A stretch of 64,000 nt of DNA from contig CM077647.1 of the NCBI GenBank assembly GCA_039707465.1, positions 175,642,663 through 175,706,662 of the forward strand. Reading direction: 5' to 3'. A program made the position numbers and the translations under genes. This document shows positions 20,865 through 32,584 of the stretch, piece by piece. Numbering within the stretch: the stretch's first letter is position 1; each line of letters opens with the position of its first letter. The stretch comes from Rhabdophis nuchalis. Lineage: Eukaryota; Chordata; Lepidosauria; Squamata; Natricidae. Below the pieces are notes generated by a model. That model saw nothing but the letters and a program-made list of their open reading frames with translations. It searched no databases and was not told the origin of the DNA.

Positions 20865-21728
20865 CTTCCAAGACTGAAGATCTAGAAAGTCATGCTTTTT
20901 ACGCATCATCCTTTTTTTGGTATGGAACCCTAAGATGTACAGAGCCTGCAAAGCATGAGCCACAGCATAAACAGCATTGTAGACACTGTAGCTTTGGCCA
21001 GTCATTTCCATTTCAAACAGAGGCGCAGGAAGATCCTCCAGCTTCATCTCCCCAGTGCACTGCCTACTGTGAGTTTCTTCTAATTCTGGTTTTGGAAATG
21101 AACAATCAAATGCCTGCTCCCAAACATCCCGCAAAAACCCATCTCTGTAGACTGAAAGAGGATTGATGGTCTGAAGAAACTCCTTGAAACCTGCAACTTC
21201 TTTTGAATGAACGGTGAAGGAAATTGCCCCATGAAACATTTGGAGATCCCATTTTATTTGAATGCCTGATAGTATGAAATCAATCTGTGCCGTCATGATC
21301 CATACCTTTCTAAATAAGGCAATTTCCTTACTTTCAGGATCCGCCATAAACGTGACGACTCTTAGCCATTTTATTGCCAAAGATTCTCCATAGACAAGTA
21401 ATGCATTGGCTTTGCTGTTCATCAGATTAATAGAAACACTTGAGGCCGTGTGATAAAATTCAGCGTAGTCTTCCAAATGGACTAGTTGTGAAAGTCTTTG
21501 TATGAACGCTGAACAGATTCCATTTTGTGAAAGTAAGGGCTCCATTTTCTGTAAAAAGTGTTCTCCATCATTGTTGTCAACTGCAAAAATCCCAATCCAG
21601 GTCCAGTTGAAATTGCGAAGCAGTTGGATAATTCCAGTGTACTGATGGTCCTCTTTGGGGACCATGAAATAAAGTGAAGAGAGCTTACTGGTCTGAATTT
21701 TCTCTTGAGCTAATGAGCCGTATGTCAG
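20865..21728 (-). pseudogene. V2R gene A, exon 3 (intact exon of a pseudogene)
   Basis: 864 nt, 288 codons, between AG (21730-21729) and GT (20864-20863). This is the main ligand-binding exon. It reads from LTYGSLAQEKIQTSKLSSLY through NFNWTWIGIFAVDNNDGEHF, WDLQMFHGAISFTVHS, FDCSFPKPELEE and LEDLPAPLFEMEMTGQS to LQSWK. The whole exon is open and both ends are in phase 0, matching gene C. It encodes most of the periplasmic-binding-like lobe II. Confidence 0.93.
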
Positions 21729-21894
21729 CTATAAGAAAGTGGAATAGTATTCTGTTGAAATGTTAAATCAAATCTAATTTTCCTGACCTAGGTTTTCACC
21801 TAAAATATATCGGAGGAAGGAATTAGTTTCCTAATATTCTAAATATTAATATGGAAAAATGTGTTGGGATTATTTCAAACACATATCAAACACA

Positions 21895-22255
21895 TATCAA
21901 CTGAAGAGAAGGGCCAGGGGTGACATGATAGCAGTGTTCCGATATCTCAGAGGGTGCCACAAAGAAGAGGGAGTCAAACTATTCTCCAAGGCACCTGGGG
22001 GCAGGACAAGAAGCAACGGGTGGAAACTAATCAAGGAGAGAAGCAACTTAGAACTAAGGAGAAATTTCCTGACAGTTAGAACAATTAACCTCTGGAACAG
22101 CTTGCCTCCAGAAGTTGTGAATGCCCCAACCCTGGAAGTCTTTAAAAAGATGTTAGATAGCCATTTGTCTGAAATGGTATAAGGTTCCTGCTCACGCAGG
22201 GGGTTGGACTAGAAGACCTACAAGGTCCCTTCCAACTCTGCTATTGTATTGTATT
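21895..22255 (+). mobile_element. CR1 LINE 3' end
   Basis: Plus-sense CR1 with a single open end of ORF2: LKRRARGDMIAVFRYLRGCH, GRTRSNGWKLIKERSNLEL, INLWNSLPPEVVNAPTLEVF, SHLSEMV. The 3' UTR ends in ATTGTATTGTATTG. Confidence 0.88.
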
Positions 22256-22799
22256 GATCAATTGTTAAATAGGAGCAGAGAGTACTACAGTCAAAATGTA
22301 TCTCAATTATTGAATGTCCCTGGATACACACTTCATTTAATTGGCAATGTAGCTTCAGGAAAGAGTGCTAAGTAGTAGACCTTAAACCATACAGAACAAC
22401 TTAGAATAGAATAGAATAGAATAGAATAGAATAGAATAGAATAGAGAAGAGAAGAGAAGAGAGAATAGAATAGAAGAGAAGAGAAGAGAGAAGAGAAGAG
22501 AAGAGAAGAGAACAGAGTACACCAACGTCTTAAAAACTTCCAGCATTCAGTTGTTCCATTGGTTAATTGTTCTAACTGACAGGAAATTTATCCTTAGTTC
22601 TAAGTTGCTTCTCTCTTTGATTAGTTTCCACCCATTGCTTCTTGTCCTGCCCCCAGGTGCCTTGGAGAATAGTTTGACTCCCTCTTCTTTATGGCAGCCC
22701 TTGAGATATTGCAACACTGCTATCATGTCTTCCCTAGTCCTTCTTTTCATTAAACTAAACATACCCAGTTCCTGCAACTGTTCTTCAGATGTTTTAGCC

Positions 22800-23644
22800 T
22801 CTATTTTTATTTATTTATTTTATTCAATTTATATAACCGCGCCTATCTCCCCAGAGGGACTCAGGGCAGTGCACAGGAAATTAAAATGGAAGTACAAAAC
22901 ATAACAATAGACAAGACAGGAATGTTGATGTTCTGGGAGGGAGGAAGAGTTAGAATGAAAATGGTAGATGAGGCCCAGGCCTTTCTTAAAAAGCACTCCT
23001 CAATCCTAGACGACGATGATACGGGAACGGGAGGGGCTACAGCTCTGCCTACTGGTGGGGTGGAAGAAGAAGAAACAATAGCAAAGAGACTCAGATCACA
23101 AAAATGATTTTTTTTGTTTTTCTTGCTTATATATAGTAATCCATGTTAAGGATGTTTATGGAAACAAAGTAATTGAATGTATGAATTTCTAGATTATGAA
23201 AGTTGCGATTTGAAATGTATGTACCCTTTCCATTTTTTTTTAATATTCTTAAACTGAATTGATATTGTAAGAAGCCTCGGAGGTGGTCATCAGCACCGAT
23301 ATGGAAGCTCTAAAATATTGTTAAGAAACACCCTATTTACCCTTTTCCTATTATAAAATTGTAAAACCAATAAAATTATTTTACAAAAAAAAAAACATAG
23401 ACAAGACGATAATAAATAGGACTTCAAGCTAAAAACTAATTAAATTCATTATGCCCTGTGCTAAAAGATTCCCTAAAACCTACTAACCCATTAAAATCCC
23501 AATTAAAACAATTTAAAACTCAGTCTACAAAAGTGGTTGCGGGGACTAGGCCAGGCCACCTAAATGGAAGAGATATGTCTTCAAGTGTTGGCGGAAGGAA
23601 CGGAGGTCCGTGATGGTCCTAAGTTCGGGGGGTAGGTCGTTCCT
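22800..23644 (-). mobile_element. L2-clade LINE fragment nested in CR1, itself interrupted
   Basis: Inverted L2 3' end starting with an (ATTT)n tail, CAGAGGGACTCAGGGCAGTG and CAGGAAATTAAAA. It is interrupted at about 22918 and resumes at about 23394, then runs to GGTAGGTCGTTCC. It encodes the L2 C-terminus in reverse. Confidence 0.82.
22918..23393 (+). mobile_element. L1-like 3' end with poly(A), nested in L2
   Basis: Starts at AGGAATGTTGATG, contains a GAAGAAGAAGAAAC-rich ORF end and a long AT-rich 3' UTR, and ends TAAAATTATTTTACAAAAAA. It is flanked by ATAGACAAGAC on both sides (about 22907-22917 and 23397-23407), an 11-bp target duplication. A poly(A) end and variable-length duplication indicate L1-type priming. 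The exact family is uncertain. Confidence 0.7.
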
Positions 23645-23901
23645 CTAGTCTCCCAATCATCTTTGTTGCTCTTCTCTGCACTCTTTCCAGAGTCTCCACA
23701 TCTTTTCCACATTGTGGCGACCAAAACTGGATGCCGTATTCCAAGTGTGGCCATACCAAGGCATTATAAAGTTGTATTAACACTTCCCGAGATCTTGAAT
23801 CTATCTTTAACATGAACCTAAGTCTAATATTTGATTCTCATTAATTACTCCAAAACAACAATAAGATTAAGAATTTTCTTCTCAACCCCTTCAGAACTTA
23901 C

Positions 23902-24193
23902 TTGTGGAATCTTGAAAAATCCTCTAATTTCAGCTATATCAGATGATGTATCAAAACCTAATCCTCCAATGATGGCCATGAGATTCTTCTGGCTGTCACA
24001 TTTGTAATTAGGGACAAATTCCTGGGATTTGAAAAGCAGGTCCAGAGTGGTGCGATAGGTCATCCTTGGGCTGTAGTAGCTGTCATAGATGTGGAACCCA
24101 AGAGTGACGTTAGGTAAGATCTGGGAGTCCTCATTGATCTCCTTCACAGCAAAGGCCAAGGCGAGGGCGTGCTGGTAGAATTTGGTTATTACA
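23902..24193 (-). pseudogene. V2R gene A, exon 2 (intact exon of a pseudogene)
   Basis: 292 nt between AG (24195-24194) and the donor GTAAGT (23901 down). The first base completes a Leu codon from exon 1, then VITKFYQHALALAFAVKEIN, LPNVTLGFHIYDSYYSPRMT, FVPNYKCD, MAIIGGLGFDTSSD and FFKIPQ. This is lobe I of the ligand-binding domain. No stop. An L2 insertion ends only about 35 bp upstream of the acceptor. Confidence 0.92.
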
Positions 24194-24231
24194 CTGCAAA
24201 GAATTTAAATCGCCCAGTTCAGAAAGGAAGT

Positions 24232-24862
24232 TAATAATAATAATAATTTATTATATTTATAAACCGCCCCCTCTCCCCAAAGGGACTCGGGGCGGTGTAC
24301 AGGAAAAGTAAAAACCATCTAAAAACATACAATACACACAAATTAAAAACGTATTAAACTACCCTGTACAAAATTTAAAAACCATTAAAATTACCACCCA
24401 TTAAAACCCAATAAACAATTTGAGAAAACAGACTGGGGCGAGAAGCGTAGATTAGACCAAGCCGGCCTGATGAAACAAATAGGTTTTTACTTTTTGGCGG
24501 AAGGCGCGAAGGTCCGTAGTCGTTCTAATATCCGGGGGTAGGTCGTTCCAGAGGGTTGGGCCCATTCACAGAGAAGGCCCTTCCCCTGGGCGTCGCCCGC
24601 TGGCACTGCCTGGTGGACAGCACCCGGAGAAGTCCCTCTCTGTGTGAGCGAATCGGCCAAAGGGATGTATGGGGCAGGATACGATCCCGCAAATAACTAG
24701 GTCCTGTGCCATGGAGCACTTTAAAGATGATAATCAACACCTTGAAACGCACCCGAAAGACCACAGGCAGCCAGTGCAGCTCGCGCAGGAGTGGTGTTAC
24801 ATGGGAGTATCTAGTGACTCCCATAACTCCCCGCATAAGTTTGCATAAGACAGCATCCTTTC
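24232..24862 (-). mobile_element. L2-clade LINE 3' end
   Basis: Inverted L2 beginning with an (AAT)n tail, ACCGCCCCCTCTCCCC, GGACTCGGGGCGGTGTACAGG, followed by the reverse of VTPLLRELHWLPVVFRVRFK and SLWPIRSHREGLLRVLSTRQ. It is 5'-truncated near 24860. Confidence 0.87.
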
Positions 24863-25086
24863 TATGTGAAATAACACACATTTCTTTACCTAGCGGAAGT
24901 AAGAAAATAATAGACTTTCTCAAATGCTCAATAATTTGAACTTTGTACCAATTTAGTTTTTCTACAGTATTTGCAAAAAGGGTGTACTACTAGAAATAAA
25001 AGCAGTGCTTTTATTCAAGTTACCACTTCTGTTTTCTACCATTTTGTTCCCCACAATAAATAACACATACCAACAGGTGTGTGTCA

Positions 25087-25170
25087 TTTAGGATTTAGGA
25101 TTTATTAAATTTTTAGACCGCCCTTCTCCCTTGCGGGACTCAGGGCGGTGTACAGGCAATAATAAGATCA
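25087..25170 (-). mobile_element. L2-clade LINE 3' UTR scrap
   Basis: A short inverted L2 3' UTR: TAGACCGCCCTTCTCCC and GGACTCAGGGCGGTGTACAGG. Confidence 0.7.
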
Positions 25171-25631
25171 ATAATTTATTGTATGTATGAGGCGTCTTAC
25201 TTAGTTGATGATGTTACCTAGTTAGGTAACTGAAACATTTGCAAGAAAACAAGCAACCTCAGAGAGAACCAAGGACCCCACCGTTCTTCTCCTTCCCTTT
25301 CTCCTTCTCTTCCTCTTTTCTCCCACTCCACAAACCCTACTCCTTTCTAGCATGATGATGTTACCTAGTCGGGTAATGAAATTTTGGGCGTAGACAATTT
25401 AGAACTTCACTGTCTTCGATCCAACCTAAGCATAGTACATTAAATCTGCAATGCTACAATGTCCTACCTGTCAATGAATACTTCACACAACAACACACAA
25501 GCTCACAATAGATAAACAACTATGGTGAACCGCTCCAATCTCAATTGCAGAAAATATGACTTCAGCAACAGAGTGGTCATTGCCTGGAATGCACTACCTG
25601 ACTGTGGTTTCTTCCCCAAACCCCCAAATCC

Positions 25632-25763
<132 letters not shown>

Positions 25764-26222
25764 ATTTATAGACCGCCTCCTCTCCCCAAAGGGACTCGGA
25801 GCAGTGCACCGGGAAATTAAAAAGCAAATATAAAATACATAAATAGTTAAAATAAGAATTAAACAAATTGTCCTTGCGCTAAAACCCACTATGCTAAAAC
25901 TAAACTATACCCCCCTAAAAAAAACCAGTTAAAAACGGAAGACTAACCTAGGCCGGCCAAGCAGAAAAAGTATGTTTTCAATTTTTGATGGAAGGAGCGG
26001 AGGTCCGTGGTTGTTCTAATTTCGGGGGGAAGGTCGTTCCAGAGGGCTAGGCCCACCACAGAGAAGGCCCTTCCCCTGGGCGTTGCCTAGTGGACGGCAC
26101 CTGGAGAAGTCCCTCTCTGTGGGAGCGAATCGGCTGCAGGGATGTATGGGGCAGAATCCGATCCCGCAGATGGCTAGGTCCCGTGCCATGGAGCGCTTTA
26201 AAGATGATGACTAACACCTTAG
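25764..26222 (-). mobile_element. L2-clade LINE 3' end
   Basis: Inverted L2: TTTATAGACCGCCTCCTCTCC, GGACTCGGAGCAGTGCACCGG, then the reverse of IFKALHGTGPSHLRDRILPH and TSLQPIRSHREGLLQVPSTR. 5'-truncated. Confidence 0.87.
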
Positions 26223-26764
26223 ACTGTTTACTGTTGACCTCACCCCATTTAAGGTGTGTGAATAAGCACACCAGCGTGCCTACCATCCCTGTCCTAATAT
26301 TCCCTTGTATTCGTATTCATTTCATGTATTCATAATCATGTCTATACTTATATCTGTTATTTAATTCATGTTTGACGAAATAAATAAATACATAAAAACA
26401 AGCAAACTGAGAGAGCACCAAGGACCCCTCATTTCAACCCTGAGCTACAAATATTCTCTTTTATTGGTATTGTATTTACGTTTCGTGAAAAGTGATAATG
26501 CAGAACTTAAAAAATATGTATATCTTAAGCTCAAGAAGCATTCTTCAAACGATTCCTTGCACCCGAGTTTTATGCATTTGATGACAAACACTTCAACGTA
26601 AAGAATGGGACTTTATTTACTTTATTTCTTCTCCAGCATCTATAAACATTGGAAAGACAGAGAACACACAAAGCCTACATTTATGCTGAAACATAAATGT
26701 TTACTCATAGGAGCAGTTTTGGGGAAACTGAGTCAGATTAGAAAAAAGCAATAGAAATCCTTAC

Positions 26765-26961
26765 AGTGGTAAGTCATAAGGTTTTATACAAGGATGTTCC
26801 TTAAACGTAATTTCATAGAAGTTGTAAAAGATGTGGGATACCATCCCACCAATGATAAAGTCACCAGGCTGGTACCACTCATGTGGAACAGGGAAAGCAT
26901 CACTTGTAAGGCAGCTCAGAGTCACTATTTTCTTCACCAGGCACATCAAAAGGAGCAACAT
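26765..26961 (-). pseudogene. V2R gene A, exon 1 (start codon and signal peptide)
   Basis: 197 nt from ATG at 26961-26959 to a GTAAGG donor (26764 down), phase 2, which fits exon 2. It encodes MLLLLMCLVKKIVTLSCLTS, a hydrophobic signal peptide with a Cys shortly after, then VPHEWYQPGDFIIGGMVSHI and FKEHPCIKPYDLP, the standard V2R N-terminus. With exons 2-6 this gives a full six-exon gene over about 16 kb. The exon is intact; the gene is inactivated by the exon 6 deletion. Confidence 0.9.
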
Positions 26962-27447
26962 CTTGACTTTATTGTTATAGGCAAAATGTCCCCGTCTTCC
27001 ATCCTATCCCATAGGGAAGTTTGTATTATTCTGATGGTTAATTCAGTGATTAATTCAAGATTTACTTCTGAGTTTGCACCTCATCAGAAAATCCAATATG
27101 GTTTAGTTGAACATCTATGAGAGGTGTAAATGTGTGTCTCAGTAGCATCAAGATTTGAACAGATGTTTTGACAGAGGAGAACAGAGAGAGGAAACCTGTA
27201 GCAACGTCTGACACATAGCCATTATTATCCTTGTGACAATCTCCCTGGGGCTCAGGAAAAAAATGATAGCTGTTGAATTGAAATAAGCAGTCTTTGATGT
27301 TTCTGCCTAGTTAAGAAAATACGGCAATTTTTGTAAGAGATAATTATTTTGTTTTTGGCCAGAGAAGACACGGCTGGAGTTAAATGCTTTATTTAGCTGT
27401 TAACTAATCCATCCATGTACAGTTGCAAATAAAATGTATAGGGAGGG
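26962..27447. other. 5' flank of V2R gene A
   Basis: Upstream DNA of gene A (minus sense). It resembles the region upstream of gene B exon 1 (39940-40330), including TTGGCAGA/TTGACAGA, CCCTGGGGnTCA and ATAATTATTTTGTTTTTGG blocks, so the two promoters are paralogous. No core promoter element could be fixed. Confidence 0.5.
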
Positions 27448-27666
<219 letters not shown>

Positions 27667-27841
27667 TCAGCTAAGCCAAATACCATTCACTCATCATGAA
27701 ATCTCCAGAACCGTAAAGCCTGCAAACTTGAAACTTGGCACATATGTTCCTCTTGGCTTCTAGGTGCTCGCTAAGCAAGGATTTTTCAAAATGATCATAA
27801 GATCATTGTTATTTCTTCTACAGTGATTAACACATTCTGAC

Positions 27842-28083
27842 CAGGGGTGGGTTCCAGCTGGCACTACTGCCAGTTCGCTCATGTGCACGTTTCACACGTG
27901 CATGCACAATGAGATTAAAATTGTTCTGTGCATGTTCAAAATGGAAAAACAAGATGGTGGCACTGATGGCGTTGAGCAGGGAACTGGTTTGAGGGCATGG
28001 CAGGCCTGGGTCGCTGCCAGTTCCAGTGACCAAGGCGACCAAATTCAACCGAACCGATCTGAACTGGTAGGAAACTACTACTG
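27842..28083. mobile_element. hAT-like nonautonomous element
   Basis: Begins CAGGGGTGGGTTCCAG, has the internal CATGTGCACG and GCATGTTCAAAATGG blocks, and ends near GAAACTACTACTG. Flanks ATTCTGAC and GTTCTGAT (28084-28091) agree at 6 of 8 positions, an eroded target duplication. Confidence 0.6.
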
Positions 28084-28091
28084 GTTCTGAT

Positions 28092-28476
28092 GCTAAGGAG
28101 TTCTACTCCCTCTCCCCACCTGAAAATAACTCTGTTCTAACTGCCAGTTGCCTCACATTCCTTTACCTCAGTTCAAACTGGCAAACATTTTACTCCTTTA
28201 TTCAGGAGTGATCTGGAGCTCCTAACAGTACTAAATGTCAGTACCTCACCAAAATGTCTACGCTTTCCACCTATGAAACTGCTTCTGGACTCAAGACAAT
28301 GGGAGCGATATTCCCTTATGTGCTTCAATCACCGACCACCACTGACCCAACAGGTAGTGAACCAAATTTCTCCTGCATAGCCCAATCACATAGTTTCATC
28401 GCGAAGCACAGGTATCCAGCTACTACAAAATAAACACGATTTTTGAAATTCATATTATTTTTCACAATAGAGTGGT
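28092..28476. other. no recognised feature
   Basis: Non-coding sequence between V2R genes A and B; nothing supported. Confidence 0.3.
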
Positions 28477-28690
28477 GAAGCTCTTGCCTCACAATCAGGA
28501 GGCTGTGAGTTTGATCCTAGGTAGAGGCAGATATTTCTCTCTCTGGGCACACTGAGAATATATCTGCTGAACAAAGCTCTGCCTTGACAACAGAAAGGCA
28601 TCTTGCCATTAAAACACTCGCTCCATTCAGTTGCCCAGACTCCAGCCCGTAAGTGATTATGGGGTTGTTGATTGATGATGATATTAATTT
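28477..28690 (+). mobile_element. tRNA-derived SINE-like repeat
   Basis: GTGGTGAAGCTCTTGCCTC and GTGAGTTTGATCCTAGG resemble tRNA A- and B-box promoter regions, followed by a body ending (TTGA)(TGATGATGAT). The family was not identified. Confidence 0.4.
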
Positions 28691-28727
28691 TTCACAATGA
28701 ATGACAACTTTTGAAAGCAACTTCTCT

Positions 28728-28985
28728 TTTTCTCACAGTCAGAAAATGTCTCCTTATTTCCAGGTTGAATCACCCCTTAGTCAGTTTCCATCCATTATTC
28801 CTTGTCTGGCCTTCAGGTGCCTTGGAAGATAGCTTGACCCCATCCTCTCTGTGGCAGCCCCTCAAATATTGGAAGACTGTTCTCATGTCTCCCCTGGTCC
28901 TTCTCTTCACTAGACTAGCCATGCCCAGTTCCTGCAACCATTCATCACATGTTTTAGCCTCCAATCCCCAACTAACCATCCTGGT
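28728..28985 (-). mobile_element. CR1 LINE 3' fragment, diverged
   Basis: Minus-sense CR1 ORF2 end (TCDEWLQELGMASLVKRRTR, FQYLRGCHREDGVKL, GQTRNNGWKL). It belongs to the same older subfamily as 36740-37265. Confidence 0.78.
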
Positions 28986-28999
28986 TGTTTTAAAAGTAT

Positions 29000-29225
29000 G
29001 TTGCAGTTCTGGGGATGCTTGGTGGTTCAGAAGACACTCCTGCTGTCCTGTTAACTTCCTTCCCTTTTAAATTGATATGTTTTTCCATGTCAGATTTAAT
29101 TTGTTTTTAATCCATTTTAAGCTTTGTTTTTTTATTCACGTAGTTATATACTTTTATTATATAGTGAAAACAGCCCAGAATCACTTAAGTGAGGCAAATA
29201 GAGTATAGATTTAATAAACAAACAA
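29000..29225 (+). mobile_element. LINE-type 3' tail, unclassified
   Basis: Ends GCCCAGAATCACTTAAGTGAGGC and TTTAATAAACAAACA, similar to the tails at 41555-41620 and 43545-43610. Only the tail is recognisable. Confidence 0.4.
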
Positions 29226-29319
29226 GCAATGCACTGGGTATTGAGAAGTTTGCCCAAAGGTCTGGATGGGACTGACATAAGACTAAAAGTCTGATTTGTG
29301 AAATTATTTGTGGATTGTG

Positions 29320-29560
29320 ATATGAGGAAGGGAGGGAGGGAAAGAAGGAAAAAAGGTGGGAGGTTGGGAAGAACAGAATGAAGGAAGGAGGAAGGAAGGA
29401 AGGGAAAGAGGGAGGGTGGGAGGAAAAGAGGGAAGAAAGGTGGGAAGTTGGGAGGAACATAAGGAAGGAAGGAATGAGGGAGGGAGAGAAGGAGGGAGGG
29501 AGGAAAAGAAGGAAGAAAGGTGGGAGGAACAGAAGGAAGGAGGGAGGAAGGAAAAGAATG
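29320..29560. repeat. GGAA/GGGA purine-rich tract
   Basis: A 240-bp strand-asymmetric purine tract with quasi-repeated GGTGGGAGG and AGAAGGAAGG motifs. It truncates the left side of the adjacent TIR element. Confidence 0.85.
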
Positions 29561-29574
29561 AAGTTTTTTGCTCA

Positions 29575-29897
29575 ATTTCCCCCCCCCCCCTCCCGGAGCA
29601 CTCTATAAACCTCCTAAAGGCTATGCATGCAATTTTTTTTAATGAAAAACAGCCCTGCTTTTGTGAAAAATGGGCCATTTTTGCTCATTTTGTTGGGAGG
29701 GGGCATCCACCAGGAGCACTCTGCAAACCCCCTAAAGGCTATTCATGCCCTTTTTGGGGGGAAATGGGTCCATTTTCTTGAAAAATGGCCTGGTTTTTGG
29801 AGATCTGCAGAGTGCAAAAACTTTTTTTTTAATTTGCCTCTTCAAAACCTTGGTGCATCTTATATTCCAGTGCATCTTATACTCCAAAAAATACGAT
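29575..29897. mobile_element. TIR element (TATAAGACGCACC family), left-truncated
   Basis: Right half ending GCATCTTATACTCCAAAAAAT then ACG, with the internal CTCCTAAAGGCTATGCATGC blocks typical of this nonautonomous family. Confidence 0.7.
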
Positions 29898-30089
29898 AAT
29901 CTGCCAATGGTCAGACAAAGACTTGGGCTTGAGTTTCTCTTATGCTGGACCTATTCAAATGGTCTTCCCTCAATGACAAATGAACCATCTTAGGTTACAC
30001 TGACTGCAATCTGCAATCAGAGAATCCCTGACTATCTGGACAGGACCCAACCAATGTGCCTTCTTCCAGCCTATGAACCTTGATACTCA

Positions 30090-30345
30090 CCATGGTTAAT
30101 GGAGGGTCTGAGGGTTTGTAAAGAGATGAGTAGAGTGCTGCTGGAGGAAAAGAGTGAATCTGGCCGACCACAGGTCAGAGCTCTGATTAAGACCTACTTT
30201 ATGGGGGTAAGAGCAGTGAAAAACCAATATTTTATCTGCATTTATTGCATCTACAGAGTGTTGCCCAATAACCTGTTCACGATCATCCAGTCCCTCCTCA
30301 GAAAGAAGAGTTCAGATTGTTATCTTCAGAATTTTGCAGTACAAT
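30090..30345 (+). mobile_element. L2-like LINE, region upstream of RT, diverged
   Basis: The plus strand reads GRPQVRALIKTYFMGVRAVK, NNLFTIIQSLL and similar, aligning by eye with the RDHIRTYLVAIRVAKREYCA region of the L2 ORF at 5020-5150. A hAT-like element adjoins at 30348. Confidence 0.5.
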
Positions 30346-30347
30346 AC

Positions 30348-30581
30348 CAGAGGTGGGTTGGATCAGTTCGGCTGAGTAGGTAGTAACCTAGCCTGCCATG
30401 CCCCCAAATTAGTTCTAGTGTTGGCATCATCTTGATTTTTGGTTGTGTGCATGCGCAGAACAATCTTCATTGCAAAAATTAATTTTCCCCTTTTCTAACA
30501 TTGTGCACATGCACAGACCTTTCTAGATACAAATGTGCATGTTTGAGAAGCGACAGTAATGCCAGCAGGAACCCACATCTG
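30348..30581. mobile_element. hAT-like nonautonomous element, 234 bp
   Basis: Ends CAGAGGTGGGTT and AACCCACATCTG (11 of 12 complementary). The flanks TACAATAC and AACATTAT agree at 5 of 8 positions, so the target duplication is eroded. Internal GTGCATGCGCAGAACA is shared with the family. Confidence 0.7.
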
Positions 30582-30873
30582 AACATTATCCAATGGATCA
30601 GATTTACTCTCAGTTCGAGTCCAAAGATGATGGACTCGATGATGCTTGGAAAACAGGCATAACCTGTCATCTGGAAACATTGACACTGTTGAACCTGATC
30701 AAATAGAAAGGTACTCAGGGCAGTCAACACAACTTTTTCCTTGTCAATTTTGTACTCAACAAATCTCCTTTGACAGAAAGAAAAACTTCTATATGTTTTC
30801 TGTACAGGTCAAGCAGTCTTTTTATTGTGTTTGGAAAACAATTTCTCCTATTGAGAAAAAAACACAAGGTACA

Positions 30874-31767
30874 CTAATTCTTCTTTATGAGTTGCTTCCG
30901 GTGGTTGAGCTGTGGCCGTAAAACAATGATGTAGCACTTTGGCAAGAATATGCATCCCAGTAATGCAGCACTGGAGGCCAAGATGGACCTCCACAGCTAC
31001 CATGGCTTTTCCTTTTGTACTCAGATAGGCTGGAAAGAAGGAGATCCACACACTGCAGAAGGCCAACATGCTGAAGGTGATGAACTTGGCTTCATTAAAG
31101 GTATTAGGTAATTTACGGGCAAGGAAAGCCACAATAAAGCTGGCAATGGCCAAGATACCCATGTAGCCCAAGACACAGTAGAAGAAGAAAGCTGACCCCT
31201 CATTGCACTGTAAAATCATTTCTTGAAGCTCTGAATGCATGTCCAACTCAGGGAATGGGGGAGATGCTGACAACCAAAGAGTACAAATACATACCTGGAA
31301 GAAAGAACTGAAAAGGACAGTACAAAAAGCCAATCTTCTCCCCACCCATTTCTTCATCTGAGATCCTGGTTTAGTGGCCATGAAAGCCACAACCACAGTG
31401 ATGGTTTTAGCCAGTACACTGGAAATGGCCACTGAGAAGGTGATGCCAAACATTGATTGTCACAGAAGGCAGGTCAATTTACCAGGTTGGCTGAGGAACA
31501 ACAAAGAGGAGAGAAAACAGAGCAGAAGAGAGACAAGCAGGGTGTAGGTGAGAGACCTGTTGTTGGCTTTGACAATGGGAATCTCCTTGTGCTTGATAAA
31601 TGTTCCAAGAACCCAAGAGGTCAAGAAGAAGAAACTAAGAGCAGTTGAGGTTAAACTGATTCCTAAGGTTTCTTCAAAGGTTAGAAACACCACCAATTTC
31701 AGAATGCATCGTTTCTTTTCCCTATTTGGATAATGATCTTCTGAACATTCAAAACAATCTTCCATAT
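30874..31767 (-). pseudogene. V2R gene B, exon 6, with nonsense codon and 5-nt deletion
   Basis: 894 nt from the acceptor AG (31769-31768) to the homologue of the family stop (30876-30874, after HRKQLIKKN in the ancestral frame). It is five nt shorter than gene C. Two lesions are clear. The Arg codon in the CLLRQSMF motif is TGA (31462-31460), a CpG-type change. Five nt of GGTCTTCTCCATC are missing near 30985, which shifts the frame after MVAVEV in helix 7. Helices 1-6 are otherwise well conserved ([24 protein letters not shown]). Non-functional. Confidence 0.93.
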
Positions 31768-32332
31768 CTGGTGGGAAAAATCAAGGAATTTTTCATCCAT
31801 GCACTTCATATTTCTTATAATTACTTCTGAATGTGTGACAACCGTTATTTGTTTTACATTTTTTCTACTAGTTATCAGTGTGGTCATATGAACTGTTATG
31901 AACATGCAATTTTTCTTCAATTGCATTATTCAGGACTGGTTATAAAAGAAGAAACAATGAGAAGATTCATTATTCTTTGAAAAGCAATCTTTACTAAAAT
32001 TTTCTAGTTTATTTTTACCCATAATCACAGACCTAACGTCATAGGGACCCCAAAAGTTTTCTAAAATGATTGAAACACCCCTATTTTTAGAAATGGACCA
32101 TTCCAGTTGTGAGTAGAATTTATAAAATTTGTTACTTTGATCAATAAATGAAAATTGTAACTATACAAAGTAAATATCCCACCTATTATTTTCATAGATT
32201 ATGAAAATTGATTGCTCATGGCTGTAATAGCCGAAATAGTATGTCTGTGGTTAAGGGTTAATATAGAACATTTGAACTTTTCTCATTCTCCCCTCCACAA
32301 AAAAAAAATACAGAGAAAAAACTGTGATGATG

Positions 32333-32584
32333 GTGTAGCGGCAAATCGAGCCCACCACAATTGATTACAATGACAGGACGAGAGACCACGAAGGTAAAAG
32401 AGATAACAGGTTTTATTTTAGATGCATCGAGTTCAGCGTGCTGGCGCACAAAGCTCTGAACCAATTATAGCCTCCGCCCAACTTGGGTGGCTGTTGGGCG
32501 TTTCCTTATCTCGGATGTACAGAAGATACATGACGTTTAGAAAATGCAGAAGTTCACTTGCCAGTACATAAAAGCAGAAGTTAC
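32333..32584 (-). mobile_element. possible LTR-like fragment
   Basis: The segment runs from TGTAGCGGCAAATCG to AGAAGTTACA and carries TTTATTTTA near 32410, a poly(A) signal in minus sense. It has higher GC than the intron around it. No target duplication was found, so the call is weak. Confidence 0.3.

Larger units (their letters stand above)
22400..23815 (-). mobile_element. CR1 LINE split by an L2 insertion
   Basis: Minus-sense CR1 with an (AGAAT)/(AGAAG)n tail (22403-22510) and ORF2 end up to TTCAGATGTTTTAGCCTC at about 22800. The next CR1 bases, TAGTCTCCCAATCATC, appear at 23645 and continue to 23815. The 0.85 kb between is an L2 fragment that itself contains an L1-like insert. The motif CCTCTA flanks the L2 on both sides as a probable target duplication. 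Confidence 0.85.
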
